Notes under the pieces: model-generated | What the model saw: only the letters and a program-made list of their open reading frames with translations | Database searches by the model: none | Told to the model about the DNA's origin: nothing | In this document: piece after piece, positions 55,641-63,783 of the stretch | How positions within the stretch are numbered: the first letter of the stretch is position 1 | Layout: every line of letters begins with the position of its first letter | Source: CAVQZC01 sp963718315 | GTDB lineage: Bacteria > Actinomycetota > Thermoleophilia > Gaiellales > JAICJC01 | Assembly (NCBI GenBank): GCA_963718315.1 | Contig: CAVQZC010000007.1 | Span: 868,001 to 932,000, forward strand | Direction of reading: 5' to 3' | DNA: 64,000 nt | Translations under genes and position numbers: made by a program

Positions 55641-56744
55641 ATGTCAGCGACCCAGGTAAACAGTGGTCTCGAAGGCGTCGTCGCCGCCGAGACGACGATC
55701 AGCCTGGTCGACGGACAGGCCGGCCGGCTGCTCTACCGGGGGTACGAAATCGGCGATCTTGCCGCGCACGGCAGCTACGACCGGGTGGTCGGGCTGCTGC
55801 TCGACGGCGAGTGGCCGGAGAAGGACCAGGTGCTGCCCGCAGCCACGCTGTCACCGCCGGTGCTGGCGGCCCTGCACGGACTTCCGACGTCCTGTGCACC
55901 GCTCGACGCGCTGCGCACCGGAGTGTCAGCGTTCGGGTCGGAACGCCGCATGGGCTGGCCGCCCGATCCCGACCAGGCACGCGAGCTGATCGCGCTCGCT
56001 CCCGCGGTGGTGGGGGCGTTCGCGCGCATCCGTGACGGCCGTGAGCCGGTCGACCCCGCCGGGGGCGCCCATCTCGGGATCGCCGGCCGCCTGCTCCACG
56101 CGATCAGCGGCGAGGAGCCCGACCCGGCCAAGGCGCGCGCCCTGGACGCCTACTTCACCGTCTGCGCCGAGCATGGCCTGAACGCGTCCACCTTCACCGC
56201 CCGCGTGATCACGTCCACGCAGTCCGACCTGGCCAGCGCGATCTGCGGCGCGGTCGGCGCGCTGAAGGGGCGGCTGCACGGCGGCGCCCCCTCGGAGGTG
56301 CGCGATCAGCTGACCCAGATCGGAGACGTCGACCACGCCGAGGAGTGGCTGCGCGGCGCCCTTGCCAGAGGCGAGCGGCTGATGGGCTTCGGCCACCGTG
56401 TCTACAAGACGATGGATCCCCGGGCGCGGGCGCTGCGCGGCGTCGCGGAGGAGCTCGCCGGCGACGCCGACTGGCTGAAGCTGGCGATCGAAGTCGAGGA
56501 CGTCGCCCTGCGCCTGCTGGCCGAGCACAAGCCCGACCGGCCGCTGAAGACCAACGTCGAGTACTACGCGTCGATCGTCCTGGACGGGGTCGGCCTGATG
56601 ACCGACCTCTACACGCCGGCCTTCGCGGTCGCCCGCACCGCCGGCTGGTGTGCGCACGCGCTCGAGCAGGCTGCCCACGGCCGGCTGATCCGGCCGGACG
56701 CGCTGTACGTGGGGCCGGCCGAGCGCCCCTTGCCCGGCGCGTGA
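55641..56744 (+). CDS. gltA: citrate synthase
   Basis: 367 residues, the short form. Catalytic His in GFGHRVYKTMDPRA and the Asp-type region ASIVLDGVGLMTDLYTPAFAVAR; another His in HGLNASTFTARV. Condenses acetyl-CoA and oxaloacetate; short forms like this may be 2-methylcitrate synthases instead, as seen in many Actinobacteria, and no prp genes lie nearby to decide. Coupled by GTGA overlap to the next gene. Confidence 0.9.
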   Translation: MSATQVNSGLEGVVAAETTISLVDGQAGRLLYRGYEIGDLAAHGSYDRVVGLLLDGEWPEKDQVLPAATLSPPVLAALHGLPTSCAPLDALRTGVSAFGSERRMGWPPDPDQARELIALAPAVVGAFARIRDGREPVDPAGGAHLGIAGRLLHAISGEEPDPAKARALDAYFTVCAEHGLNASTFTARVITSTQSDLASAICGAVGALKGRLHGGAPSEVRDQLTQIGDVDHAEEWLRGALARGERLMGFGHRVYKTMDPRARALRGVAEELAGDADWLKLAIEVEDVALRLLAEHKPDRPLKTNVEYYASIVLDGVGLMTDLYTPAFAVARTAGWCAHALEQAAHGRLIRPDALYVGPAERPLPGA

Positions 56745-57637
56745 CCGAGGAGGGCGCCGGCTGGGCGCTCCGCTCACGCGACCTCGGCAAGGTCGTCCTG
56801 CTGAGCGTCGTCCTCTTCCCGTTCTACCCCCTGTTCTGGTACCTGCGCCTGAGCAGCGAGCTCCGCCGGGAGTTGCGCAAGGAGCCGGGCACGCCCCTGG
56901 GCAGCCCGGTCTGGCTGACAGGCCTGATGGTCACGTTCGGCTGGGGGCTGCTGGTCGTTCCCGCCATCTCCTTCTACGAGACAGCGTGGCGGATCCGCCG
57001 CCTGCAGCGCCGCCGGGCGATGCCGCAGTCGTCCTGGTACAGCTACCCGTTCCTGACCGGGCTGCTGCTGATCGCATTCGTCGGGCCGCTGGTGCTGCCC
57101 GGCGGCTGGTGGGCACAGGTCGGCGGCTGGGCGGCCCTGCTGGTGGTGATCGGCGACATGCAGCGAGCGGTCAACCGGATCGCGCTGGAGCCCGCGACGC
57201 CGCCGAGCACCGGCCGGCGGGTGCTGCTCTGGGTGATCTCGGTGCCCTACGCGGTGATCCTGGTGGCGTCGGCGAGCCTGTTCGGCTCCGGCCAGCTCCA
57301 GCTGCTGAAGGTGCACACGACGGCGATGGCGCCGGCGATCCAGTGCGGGGACGAGGTGATGGTCGAATCGGCATCGATCCACGGACCGCTTGGCGTCGGC
57401 GACATCGTGCTGTTCGGGCACAACGGCAAGACGCTGGTCAGCCGCGTCGCATCGATCGACGGCGACCAGCTGACCGTGCGCAACGACAACCCGGGGAACG
57501 GCTCGGACAGCCGTGCGATCGGGCCGATCCAGAAGTCCGACGTCAGCCGCGTCGTCTACGCCGTCGAGTGGCCGATCTCCCATCTCGGCCCCCTCGGCCG
57601 CTCGCCGAGCAGCGGCACGGCCAAATCCTGCTCTTAG
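56741..57637 (+). CDS. DUF4234-like membrane protein with S26 signal-peptidase-like domain lacking the Ser/Lys dyad
   Basis: 298 residues from GTG 56741. The N-terminal part (KVVLLSVVLFPFYPLFWYLRLSSELRRE) looks like DUF4234, followed by several membrane helices. From about residue 190 the sequence resembles S26 signal peptidases: VHTTAMAPAIQCGDEVMVES for box B, GVGDIVLFGHNGKTLVSRVASIDGD for C/D. The catalytic Ser is Ala (AMAP) and the general-base Lys position is Ser (VSRV), so it is unlikely to cut. It may bind rather than cleave. Coupled to gltA by start overlap, an odd pairing. Confidence 0.65.
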   Translation: MTEEGAGWALRSRDLGKVVLLSVVLFPFYPLFWYLRLSSELRRELRKEPGTPLGSPVWLTGLMVTFGWGLLVVPAISFYETAWRIRRLQRRRAMPQSSWYSYPFLTGLLLIAFVGPLVLPGGWWAQVGGWAALLVVIGDMQRAVNRIALEPATPPSTGRRVLLWVISVPYAVILVASASLFGSGQLQLLKVHTTAMAPAIQCGDEVMVESASIHGPLGVGDIVLFGHNGKTLVSRVASIDGDQLTVRNDNPGNGSDSRAIGPIQKSDVSRVVYAVEWPISHLGPLGRSPSSGTAKSCS

Positions 57638-57656
57638 ACCTAGGCCTCGCCGGCGG

Positions 57657-58451
57657 TCAGAGCTCGGCGACGGTGTCGCCAACAGCGATCGCGCCGCCCG
57701 ACACGATGTCGGCGCGGAGGCCCGCCCGGTGGACGAGCGGGCGCATGACACCGGGGCGTGAGAGCTCTTCGAGGTGGGCGCACGGCTCGGCCAGCCGGCG
57801 GCCGATGCACTCGACCTCACCGACCGAAAACCGCCGGCCCACCAGCGAGTTCAGGTCGACCCCGCGGGTCACGATGTTCCGCCGCGCCTGCTCCCACGGC
57901 AGGTCGATCGCATCCAGCGCCTCGGCGTCGACCAGCGTCAGCTGGTATCCGCGGCCCGTGCCGCTGAAGGTGCCGCGCCCGGCGCCGTAGCGGTCACCAT
58001 CGAGCCCGCTGCCCGCGACTGCCTGGACCGAGTCGACCCGCCCCACCGGCCCCTCGGCGTCTGGTGCGACAAGGATCGCAGCGACCGACCCTCTGGTGTA
58101 CTGGTGCCCGTAGGGCTCCTCGATCGGCAGTCTCAGGTCGAGCCGAGCGAGCAGCCATCCCTCCTCGATCGTCCCTCCGTTCGCCAGGGCGCCGGCGGGA
58201 TCGTCGACCGGCCCGGACGGCGAGCCGTACATCAGCACCGCATGATCGTCGTCCGACGAACGCACCCGTGCGATCCAGTAGCCCGGCCACGCGAAGGCAG
58301 CGGGGTCGGCAATCGGCACCAGCCCCAGGTTGCGCTCCGCCAGCCACTGCCCGTAGAAGCGGATGGGCTCGAACTCCGGCGGCGGCACGTCCGTGCCGTA
58401 CACCATCGCCAGGCACGGACCGAACTCCGAGTCGAACTGCGGCATGCCCAC
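57657..58451 (-). CDS. MOSC-domain protein
   Basis: 264 residues. The N-terminal half has no clear motif (LAMVYGTDVPPPEFEPIRFYGQ). The C-terminal half fits the MOSC beta-barrel (VGRVDSVQAVAGSGLDGDRYGAGRGTFSG), RNIVTRGVDLNSLVGRRFSV and the Cys-containing RRLAEPCAHLEELSRP, where the Cys usually binds molybdenum cofactor sulfur. Such proteins transfer sulfur or reduce amidoximes. Start GTG 58451 or ATG 58445. The comEC gene ends 4 bp before its start, on the same strand. Confidence 0.75.
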   Translation of the reverse strand: MGMPQFDSEFGPCLAMVYGTDVPPPEFEPIRFYGQWLAERNLGLVPIADPAAFAWPGYWIARVRSSDDDHAVLMYGSPSGPVDDPAGALANGGTIEEGWLLARLDLRLPIEEPYGHQYTRGSVAAILVAPDAEGPVGRVDSVQAVAGSGLDGDRYGAGRGTFSGTGRGYQLTLVDAEALDAIDLPWEQARRNIVTRGVDLNSLVGRRFSVGEVECIGRRLAEPCAHLEELSRPGVMRPLVHRAGLRADIVSGGAIAVGDTVAEL

Positions 58452-58454
58452 ATT

Positions 58455-59681
58455 TTACGAGCACAGCTGCGCGACCCACAGCACGTAGCCCGCAAGCACG
58501 TCGGCCAGCACCAGGAGGGGCTCCGCCAGCGGCTGCCAGACGGCCCCGGCCAGGGTCGCCGCCAGGCCGAGCCAGAGGATCGGCGCCACCGCGGGCAACG
58601 CCAGCAGGTTGGCGGGGATCGAGAGCGGCGCCAGGCGGCTGAAGTGCCACCACGCGATCGGCAGCGTCGCCAGTGTGCACGCGGCCGAGATGGCGACCGC
58701 CTGGTTGAGCATGCCATGAACGCGCGGTGCGACCAGGTGGATCGCCACGACGGCGGCGAAGCTCAACTGGAAGCCTGGGTCGAAGAGCGCCAGCGGGTTG
58801 ATCCAGAGCACGGCCACCGCCCCGCAGGCGACCAGGTGCCAGCGCTGCAGCGGCCGCGACGCCAGCCAGCCGACCGTCGTCAGGCCGCCCGCTACGCCGG
58901 CCCGAACGATCGACGGGCTACCGCCGGCCAGCAGCACGTACAGCGCCGTCAGCCCCAGTGCCGCGAACCGCGCCGGAGCACCGACGACTCCGCACACGCC
59001 CAGCACGACCAGCGTGAAGATGACGACCAGGGCGATGTTCTGACCCGACGCGGCAACGATGTGGGACAGCCCCGAGGCGCGAAACTCGCCCTTGACGTCC
59101 GCCGGCAGCGCCTCGCCCTCGCCGAGCGCTACACCCGCCACGAGGGCGCGCTCCGGCGAGGCGCCGGGCTCCCATCCGAGGTGATGCAGCGCCGAGCGGT
59201 GCAGCGTGTCGATCGCACCCCAGGGCCCGCCGCGGTAGCCGAGCGGGACAACATCCGAGGCGTTGACGCCCAGGTGGACGCCCTGGTGAGCGTAGTAGTC
59301 GCGCACCTCGGGAAAGAGTTGCTGGGCCGTTCCGGTCACGCGCAGCACCTCGCCTACCTGCAGCCTCGTGCCGCCGGCGTCGAGCAGCACGTCCTCGCCT
59401 GGAGGCGTCAGGTGGGCCACCGCGCGGCCGGGTCCCGTCGGCGAGATCACCGTTGCCACTCCTGACACGGGACCCGGGTGGAGAGGCCGCTCGTTGATGC
59501 GCGCCACCCGCAGGCCGCCCCAGATCGCCGCGATCGCCGCGGCGACCAGGAGCACCGGCCGGGGGCGGAAGACTCCGACGAGCACGACAGCGACGGCAGG
59601 AAGCTGGAGGGCTGCGCAGGTAAGGCCTGCCAGCAGTGCCAGCACCACCCGGGTCGGGGGCTCACAGCGCCACGTGGCCAT
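58455..59681 (-). CDS. comEC: ComEC/Rec2 competence membrane domain protein without metallo-beta-lactamase part
   Basis: 408 residues from ATG 59681. N-terminal OB-like segment (PGPVSGVATVISPTGPGRAV then LQVGEVLRVTGTAQ), then the Competence domain with helices: ASGLSHIVAASGQNIALVVI (the conserved SG.NI motif), ALYVLLAGGSPSIVRAGVAGG, FDPGFQLSFAAVVAIHLVAP and LPIAWWHFSRLAPLSIPANLLALP. It forms the DNA channel of natural transformation. The usual C-terminal metallo-beta-lactamase domain is missing; the stop follows WVAQLCS. The start overlaps the comEA end by 20 bp. Confidence 0.85.
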   Translation of the reverse strand: MATWRCEPPTRVVLALLAGLTCAALQLPAVAVVLVGVFRPRPVLLVAAAIAAIWGGLRVARINERPLHPGPVSGVATVISPTGPGRAVAHLTPPGEDVLLDAGGTRLQVGEVLRVTGTAQQLFPEVRDYYAHQGVHLGVNASDVVPLGYRGGPWGAIDTLHRSALHHLGWEPGASPERALVAGVALGEGEALPADVKGEFRASGLSHIVAASGQNIALVVIFTLVVLGVCGVVGAPARFAALGLTALYVLLAGGSPSIVRAGVAGGLTTVGWLASRPLQRWHLVACGAVAVLWINPLALFDPGFQLSFAAVVAIHLVAPRVHGMLNQAVAISAACTLATLPIAWWHFSRLAPLSIPANLLALPAVAPILWLGLAATLAGAVWQPLAEPLLVLADVLAGYVLWVAQLCS

Positions 59682-60258
59682 GCAGCGCCGCCAGCCTGGC
59701 GGGCCCGATGCCGCTGACCTGGTCAAGCTCGGCCAGCGAGCGGAAGCCGCCGTGCGCCGAGCGGTAGTCGACGATCCGCTGTGCCAGAGCGGGGCCGATC
59801 CCGTCCAGGGTCTCGAGCTGCTCCAGCGTGGCCGAGTTGAGGTGAACGATCGCGCCGGGAGCGGCGGCACCTCCGGAACTGACGGTCGATCCTGCCGGGG
59901 CGAGCGCTCCCCGGGCGGGGACGACGACCTGCTCGCCGTCTGCCAGACGCTCGGCCAGGTTGATCGCCCCCAGCTGGGCTCCGCGCATCGGCACTGCCCG
60001 CCGAACCGCATCCAGCACGCGTGCGCCGGTCGGCAAGCGGTACACGCCGGGATGCCGTACCGCTCCGGCGACATCGACCACGACGACCGGGTCGGCGTGT
60101 GGCAACGCTCCGGCCGAGGTGGCGCTGGAGGTCGAGGCCGGCGGTGAATAGGACGAGGCGGACGCCCCCGAACCACCGAGCTCACGCCAGCCGAGGGCGA
60201 GGATGACGAGCGCTGCGAGCGCCCACAGGGCGACCTGTCGTGGGGTCAGCGAGTGCAT
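59662..60258 (-). CDS. comEA: ComEA-like helix-hairpin-helix DNA-binding protein with SLBB domain
   Basis: 198 residues from ATG 60258. One N-terminal membrane helix (QVALWALAALVILALGW), an SLBB domain (VVVDVAGAVRHPGVYRLPTGARVLDAVRRA), a short linker and two helix-hairpin-helix motifs (VHLNSATLEQLETLDGIGPALAQRIVDYRS then FRSLAELDQVSGIGPARLAALHGHV). Binds incoming DNA outside the membrane and passes it to ComEC. Operon with comEC. Confidence 0.92.
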   Translation of the reverse strand: MHSLTPRQVALWALAALVILALGWRELGGSGASASSYSPPASTSSATSAGALPHADPVVVVDVAGAVRHPGVYRLPTGARVLDAVRRAVPMRGAQLGAINLAERLADGEQVVVPARGALAPAGSTVSSGGAAAPGAIVHLNSATLEQLETLDGIGPALAQRIVDYRSAHGGFRSLAELDQVSGIGPARLAALHGHVAL

Positions 60259-60288
60259 GCCGGGCAGTCTCCGCCGTCCACCTGTCAC

Positions 60289-60343
60289 GACTCAAGGCGC
60301 CAGAGGTGACAGAGCTGCGATGTCCGTGACTCAAGGCCAGAGG
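60289..60343 (+). promoter_or_regulatory. direct repeats upstream of the CarH-like gene
   Basis: GACTCAAGGC is repeated at 60289-60298 and 60328-60337, each followed by a CCAGAGG-type stretch (gCCAGAGG after the first copy, CAGAGG after the second). Units are 39 bp apart. A TATACT box at 60380-60385, with TTGTCG at 60355-60360 (spacing 19), follows. Probable operator and promoter area for the CarH-like regulator, with autoregulation expected. Confidence 0.5.
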
Positions 60344-60393
60344 GTAGTTCGTACTTGTCGAGTGTTTGTTCATCGTCTGTATACTCTGTGTCT

Positions 60394-61287
60394 ATGGATG
60401 AGAAGATCCACACCGGCGGACACCACCTGCGGATCGGGGAGCTCGCCGACCGGACAGGGGTGTCGCCCGCGGCGCTCCGCGCCTGGGAGCGCCGCTACCG
60501 GCTGCTCGAGCCCGAACGCACACCGCACGGCTACCGGCTATACGGCGCGAAGGATGAGGAGCGGGTGCACTCGATGCTGGCACTGCTGGCCGCCGGCGTG
60601 GCGGCGCGGGAAGCGGCGAGCATCGTGCGCGCAGGGACGGGAGTGGGGATCGGCGAGGCCGGGAATGACGCCGTCACCGGCGACGCCGGACACGCCCTGG
60701 GCGCGGCCCTGGAGCGGTTCGACGAGGCCGCTGCTCACGCCGAGCTCGACGGCCTGCTAGCCCGCTACACCGCCGCAACGGTCTTCTCGGCCGTGGTGCT
60801 CCCCTATCTCGCGGATCTCGGCGATCGCTGGGCCCGAGGCCAGGCGACCGTCGCCCAGGAGCACTTCGCAAGCACGCTCATCCGGGGCCGGTTGCTCGGC
60901 GTCACGCGAGGCTGGGACGGTGGATATGGGCCACGCGCGGTGCTCGCGTGCCCACACGGCGAGCGCCACGACATCGGCCTACTGTCATTCGGCCTCGTTC
61001 TGCGGGAGCTGGGCTGGAGAATCACCTTTCTCGGCGCCGACACGCCGTCGGCGGGCATCGCCGAGACAGCCCAAGGGCTGCGTTGCTCGGCGGTTGTGCT
61101 CTCGCTGACGGTCCGCGATCGGCCGCCCGGGTTCGACGCTCAGCTGCCGCCGGAGACGCTGCTGGCGATCGGCGGCCGCGCCGCCACCGATGGGATCGCC
61201 GACCGGTTGGGGGCACTTCTTCTGGGACGCGAGTTGCGGGCGGCCGCGGCCGAGCTCGACCGCGCCGTCGTGGCAGGCGCGGCGTGA
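60394..61287 (+). CDS. CarH/LitR-type MerR regulator with B12-binding domain (putative light sensor)
   Basis: 297 residues from ATG 60394. MerR HTH: LRIGELADRTGVSPAALRAWERRY then YRLYGAKDEERVHSMLAL. A helical linker and cobalamin domain follow. The Wx9EH motif of CarH photoreceptors is present (W146, E156, H157 in LGDRWARGQATVAQEHFAS). The lower B12-ligand His in PHGERHDIGLLSFG is H192, 46 residues after W146, as in Thermus CarH as I recall it. In the dark such proteins bind adenosyl-B12, form tetramers and repress their operon; light frees them. Leads a coupled operon (GTGA overlaps) with four genes. Confidence 0.87.
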   Translation: MDEKIHTGGHHLRIGELADRTGVSPAALRAWERRYRLLEPERTPHGYRLYGAKDEERVHSMLALLAAGVAAREAASIVRAGTGVGIGEAGNDAVTGDAGHALGAALERFDEAAAHAELDGLLARYTAATVFSAVVLPYLADLGDRWARGQATVAQEHFASTLIRGRLLGVTRGWDGGYGPRAVLACPHGERHDIGLLSFGLVLRELGWRITFLGADTPSAGIAETAQGLRCSAVVLSLTVRDRPPGFDAQLPPETLLAIGGRAATDGIADRLGALLLGRELRAAAAELDRAVVAGAA

Positions 61288-61796
61288 GCAGCTCCCTGCG
61301 CGTTCGCCCCGCCCGGGGAGGCCGGCGATGGCACCGCGGGGCATGGGGGCCGCTCGGGACCGCCGAGACCCTGGTGAAGTCAGCCGCCTTTCTCGCCGCC
61401 TACATCGCGTTTGCACGGTCGCTTGGGCACGGCCGCGCCACGCCGCACGGATCGGAGCTGGCCGAGGTGATCCTGCTCGGCATCGCCGAGCTGGGACTGC
61501 TGGGGGCGGTCGCCGATCGCATCATGGAGCGTGAGATCACCGCCATGGTGTTCGTTGTCTTCAACAACGCGGCGCATCTCGGGCTGATCTGGGCGCTGCT
61601 GGCGGTTCGAGATGCCCAGCCGGCGGTGATCGTGTTCGCCGGCCTGATGCTGGTGGGCGAGCTGGTGAAGATCGGCTTCCTGCGCACCACCGGGTACACC
61701 GTACGCAGCCACGGCACCTCGCTGGTGGTCGCGATTGTCTCCGCGTACGCAGGTCTCTACGCCGCGGTACTGCTGGTTGCGGCGGTCGCATCGTGA
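61284..61796 (+). CDS. small polytopic membrane protein in the CarH operon
   Basis: 170 residues from GTG 61284 (GTGA overlap with the regulator). Four hydrophobic segments: LVKSAAFLAAYIAFARSL, LAEVILLGIAELGLLGAV, VFVVFNNAAHLGLIWALLAV and TSLVVAIVSAYAGLYAAVLLV. No family recognised. Its place between the light regulator and the lipid-type enzymes suggests it belongs to the light-induced response. Confidence 0.65.
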   Translation: MSSSLRVRPARGGRRWHRGAWGPLGTAETLVKSAAFLAAYIAFARSLGHGRATPHGSELAEVILLGIAELGLLGAVADRIMEREITAMVFVVFNNAAHLGLIWALLAVRDAQPAVIVFAGLMLVGELVKIGFLRTTGYTVRSHGTSLVVAIVSAYAGLYAAVLLVAAVAS

Positions 61797-62503
61797 ACGG
61801 GTCCACGTCACCTGCGGCCGAACCGGATGGGTTCGGTGGGCGAAGCCTCACGATGACAGCTTCGCTGTTGCAGCTCGGGTTCCGCGGTCGCGCCAGAGGC
61901 GTCGTGCTCGTCGCCCACGGCGGCAAGTCGCGAAGCACGGCTGCTGACTCGCACCTCCGAGGGCCCGCGCTCCGCATGCTGCCGTTCAGCGGCGACCTGG
62001 CCCGCGCAGGGTACCGGCGCGGGCTGGCCGTGGCACAGCTCCGCTACCGGCTGCAGGGCTACAACCAGGGCGAGGCGGTCGAGGACGTGGTCTGGGCGCT
62101 CGACCGGTTGTCGGCGCAGCATGAAGCCCCGATCTGCATCGTCGGCCACTCGATGGGTGCTCGCGCGGCGCTCCGCAGCGCAGGTCATCCAGCGGTTACG
62201 GCGGTCGCGGCACTCGCGCCCTGGCTGCCGCCCGAGGAGCCCGTCGACCAGCTGGACGGCCGCGCGCTGCTGGTCGTCCACGGCCTGGCCGACCGGATCA
62301 CCGCCCCGGCGCGCTCCGCCGAGTACGTCCGCCGCGCCAGGCGGGTCGCGAGCTGCACCCGCTACGTCAACGTCGCGCGATCGGGCCACGCCATGCTCCA
62401 GCGACCGCTCGTGTGGCAGCGCCTGGTGCGGCAGTTCTGCCTGGAGCAGCTCGGCCTGGCCGCAGCAGTGCCCACCGCTGCCGTGGACGAGGTGACGCTG
62501 TGA
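61793..62503 (+). CDS. alpha/beta hydrolase
   Basis: 236 residues from GTG 61793. RARGVVLVAHGGKSRST holds the oxyanion-type turn; GHSMGARAAL is the nucleophile elbow (Ser in GHSMG), LVVHGLADRITAP the Asp segment and RSGHAML the His, so the triad is complete. Small hydrolase or esterase, substrate unknown. Coupled on both sides by overlapping stop/start codons in the CarH operon. Confidence 0.82.
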   Translation: MNGSTSPAAEPDGFGGRSLTMTASLLQLGFRGRARGVVLVAHGGKSRSTAADSHLRGPALRMLPFSGDLARAGYRRGLAVAQLRYRLQGYNQGEAVEDVVWALDRLSAQHEAPICIVGHSMGARAALRSAGHPAVTAVAALAPWLPPEEPVDQLDGRALLVVHGLADRITAPARSAEYVRRARRVASCTRYVNVARSGHAMLQRPLVWQRLVRQFCLEQLGLAAAVPTAAVDEVTL

Positions 62504-63783
62504 CGGCGAGACGCGAGCAGCGCCTGCGGGTAGCGGTGATCGGCAGCGGCGTCGCCGGCCTGACCGCAGCCCATGTCATCAACCGCAGTCACGCGGTCAC
62601 CCTGTACGAACAGGAGTCGAGGCTGGGCGGTCACGCCAACACCGTCGACGTCCACACCGCTGACGGCCGCACGCTGGGCCTGGACACCGGCTTCATCGTC
62701 CACAACCGGCGCACATACCCGACCCTGATCCGTCTGTTCGCGGAGCTGGGCGTCGCGACCCAGGACAGCGATATGTCCTTCGGCGTGCACTGCGATGGGT
62801 GTGGCCTCGAGTACGCCGGAGCGCGCGGGCTGGCGGGAATCGTCCCCCGGGTGAGCACCCTCGCCCGCCCCCGGTACCTCCGCATGCTGGCAGAGGTCAA
62901 GCGCTTCCACCGGCACGCCCGGCGGGTGCTCTCGGACACCTCGCGCGACCGCATCACCTTCGGGGGAATGCTGGCCGAGGGGAGCTACTCCCGGTACTTC
63001 CGCGAGCACTTCGCGCTGCCGCTGACCGGCGCCATCTGGTCGTCGCCGAACGGCGGCATGCTCGACTTTCCGGCCCGGTACCTGATCCGCTTCTTCGCAA
63101 ACCACGGCATGCTGACCGTGACGAATCCGCTGCGCTGGAGGACCGTCACCGGGGGAAGTCGCAGCTACGTCTCGCGGATCGCCGAGACGCTCGGCGACGG
63201 GGTGCTGCTGGGCACCGGCGCACGGAGGGTCACCCGGACGGCGGGCGGCGTGGTGGTCGCCGACAGCGCCGGCGGAGAGCGGCGGTTCGACCGCCTGGTG
63301 ATCGCGACGCACCCCGACCAGGCCCTGCGGCTGCTCGCCGACGCCAGTGACGCCGAGCGACGCACGCTGGGCGCGTTCTCCTACGTGGCGAACGAGACGG
63401 TGCTGCACACCGACCGGTCGCTGCTCCCCACCGCCCACGGCGCCCAGGCCTCGTGGAACTCACGGCTGGATCGGTGTTCGCAGGACACGACCCGGGTGCA
63501 GGTGACGTATCACCTGAATCGACTGCAGGCTCTCGACGAGCCGCTCGACTACTGCGTCACCCTCAACCAGACCGAGCGCATCGACCCCCGGCAGGTTCTC
63601 GCGAGCACGGTCTACGAGCACCCCGTCTACACGCTCGAGACGCCGGCGGCGCAGCAACAGCTCGCAGCCCTCAACGGTCAGCGGGAGACCTACTTCTGCG
63701 GCGCCTACCACGGCTGGGGTTTCCATGAGGACGGCTGCCTGTCGGGGCTGCGGGCCGCAACAGCGATGGGATGCGACTGGTGA
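62500..63783 (+). CDS. FAD-dependent amine-oxidase-like oxidoreductase
   Basis: 427 residues from GTG 62500. Rossmann FAD motif VAVIGSGVAGLTAAHVINRS, then LYEQESRLGGHANTVDV, typical of the NAD(P)/FAD amine-oxidase superfamily including carotenoid desaturase-like enzymes. Late motif FCGAYHGWGFHEDGCLSGLRAA is the common end of this family. It is coupled to a DUF1365 gene; in other bacteria this pair sits beside a cyclopropane-synthase-like methyltransferase in photo-oxidative stress or furan-fatty-acid gene clusters (recall, not checked). Likely acts on membrane lipid fatty acids. Confidence 0.85.
   Translation: MTARREQRLRVAVIGSGVAGLTAAHVINRSHAVTLYEQESRLGGHANTVDVHTADGRTLGLDTGFIVHNRRTYPTLIRLFAELGVATQDSDMSFGVHCDGCGLEYAGARGLAGIVPRVSTLARPRYLRMLAEVKRFHRHARRVLSDTSRDRITFGGMLAEGSYSRYFREHFALPLTGAIWSSPNGGMLDFPARYLIRFFANHGMLTVTNPLRWRTVTGGSRSYVSRIAETLGDGVLLGTGARRVTRTAGGVVVADSAGGERRFDRLVIATHPDQALRLLADASDAERRTLGAFSYVANETVLHTDRSLLPTAHGAQASWNSRLDRCSQDTTRVQVTYHLNRLQALDEPLDYCVTLNQTERIDPRQVLASTVYEHPVYTLETPAAQQQLAALNGQRETYFCGAYHGWGFHEDGCLSGLRAATAMGCDW

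Noticed and set aside
56345..56740. Extended N-terminus for the signal-peptidase-like gene (frame open from 56345)
   Set aside because: It overlaps gltA in another frame and is Arg/Pro-rich; GTG 56741 gives the usual GTGA coupling.
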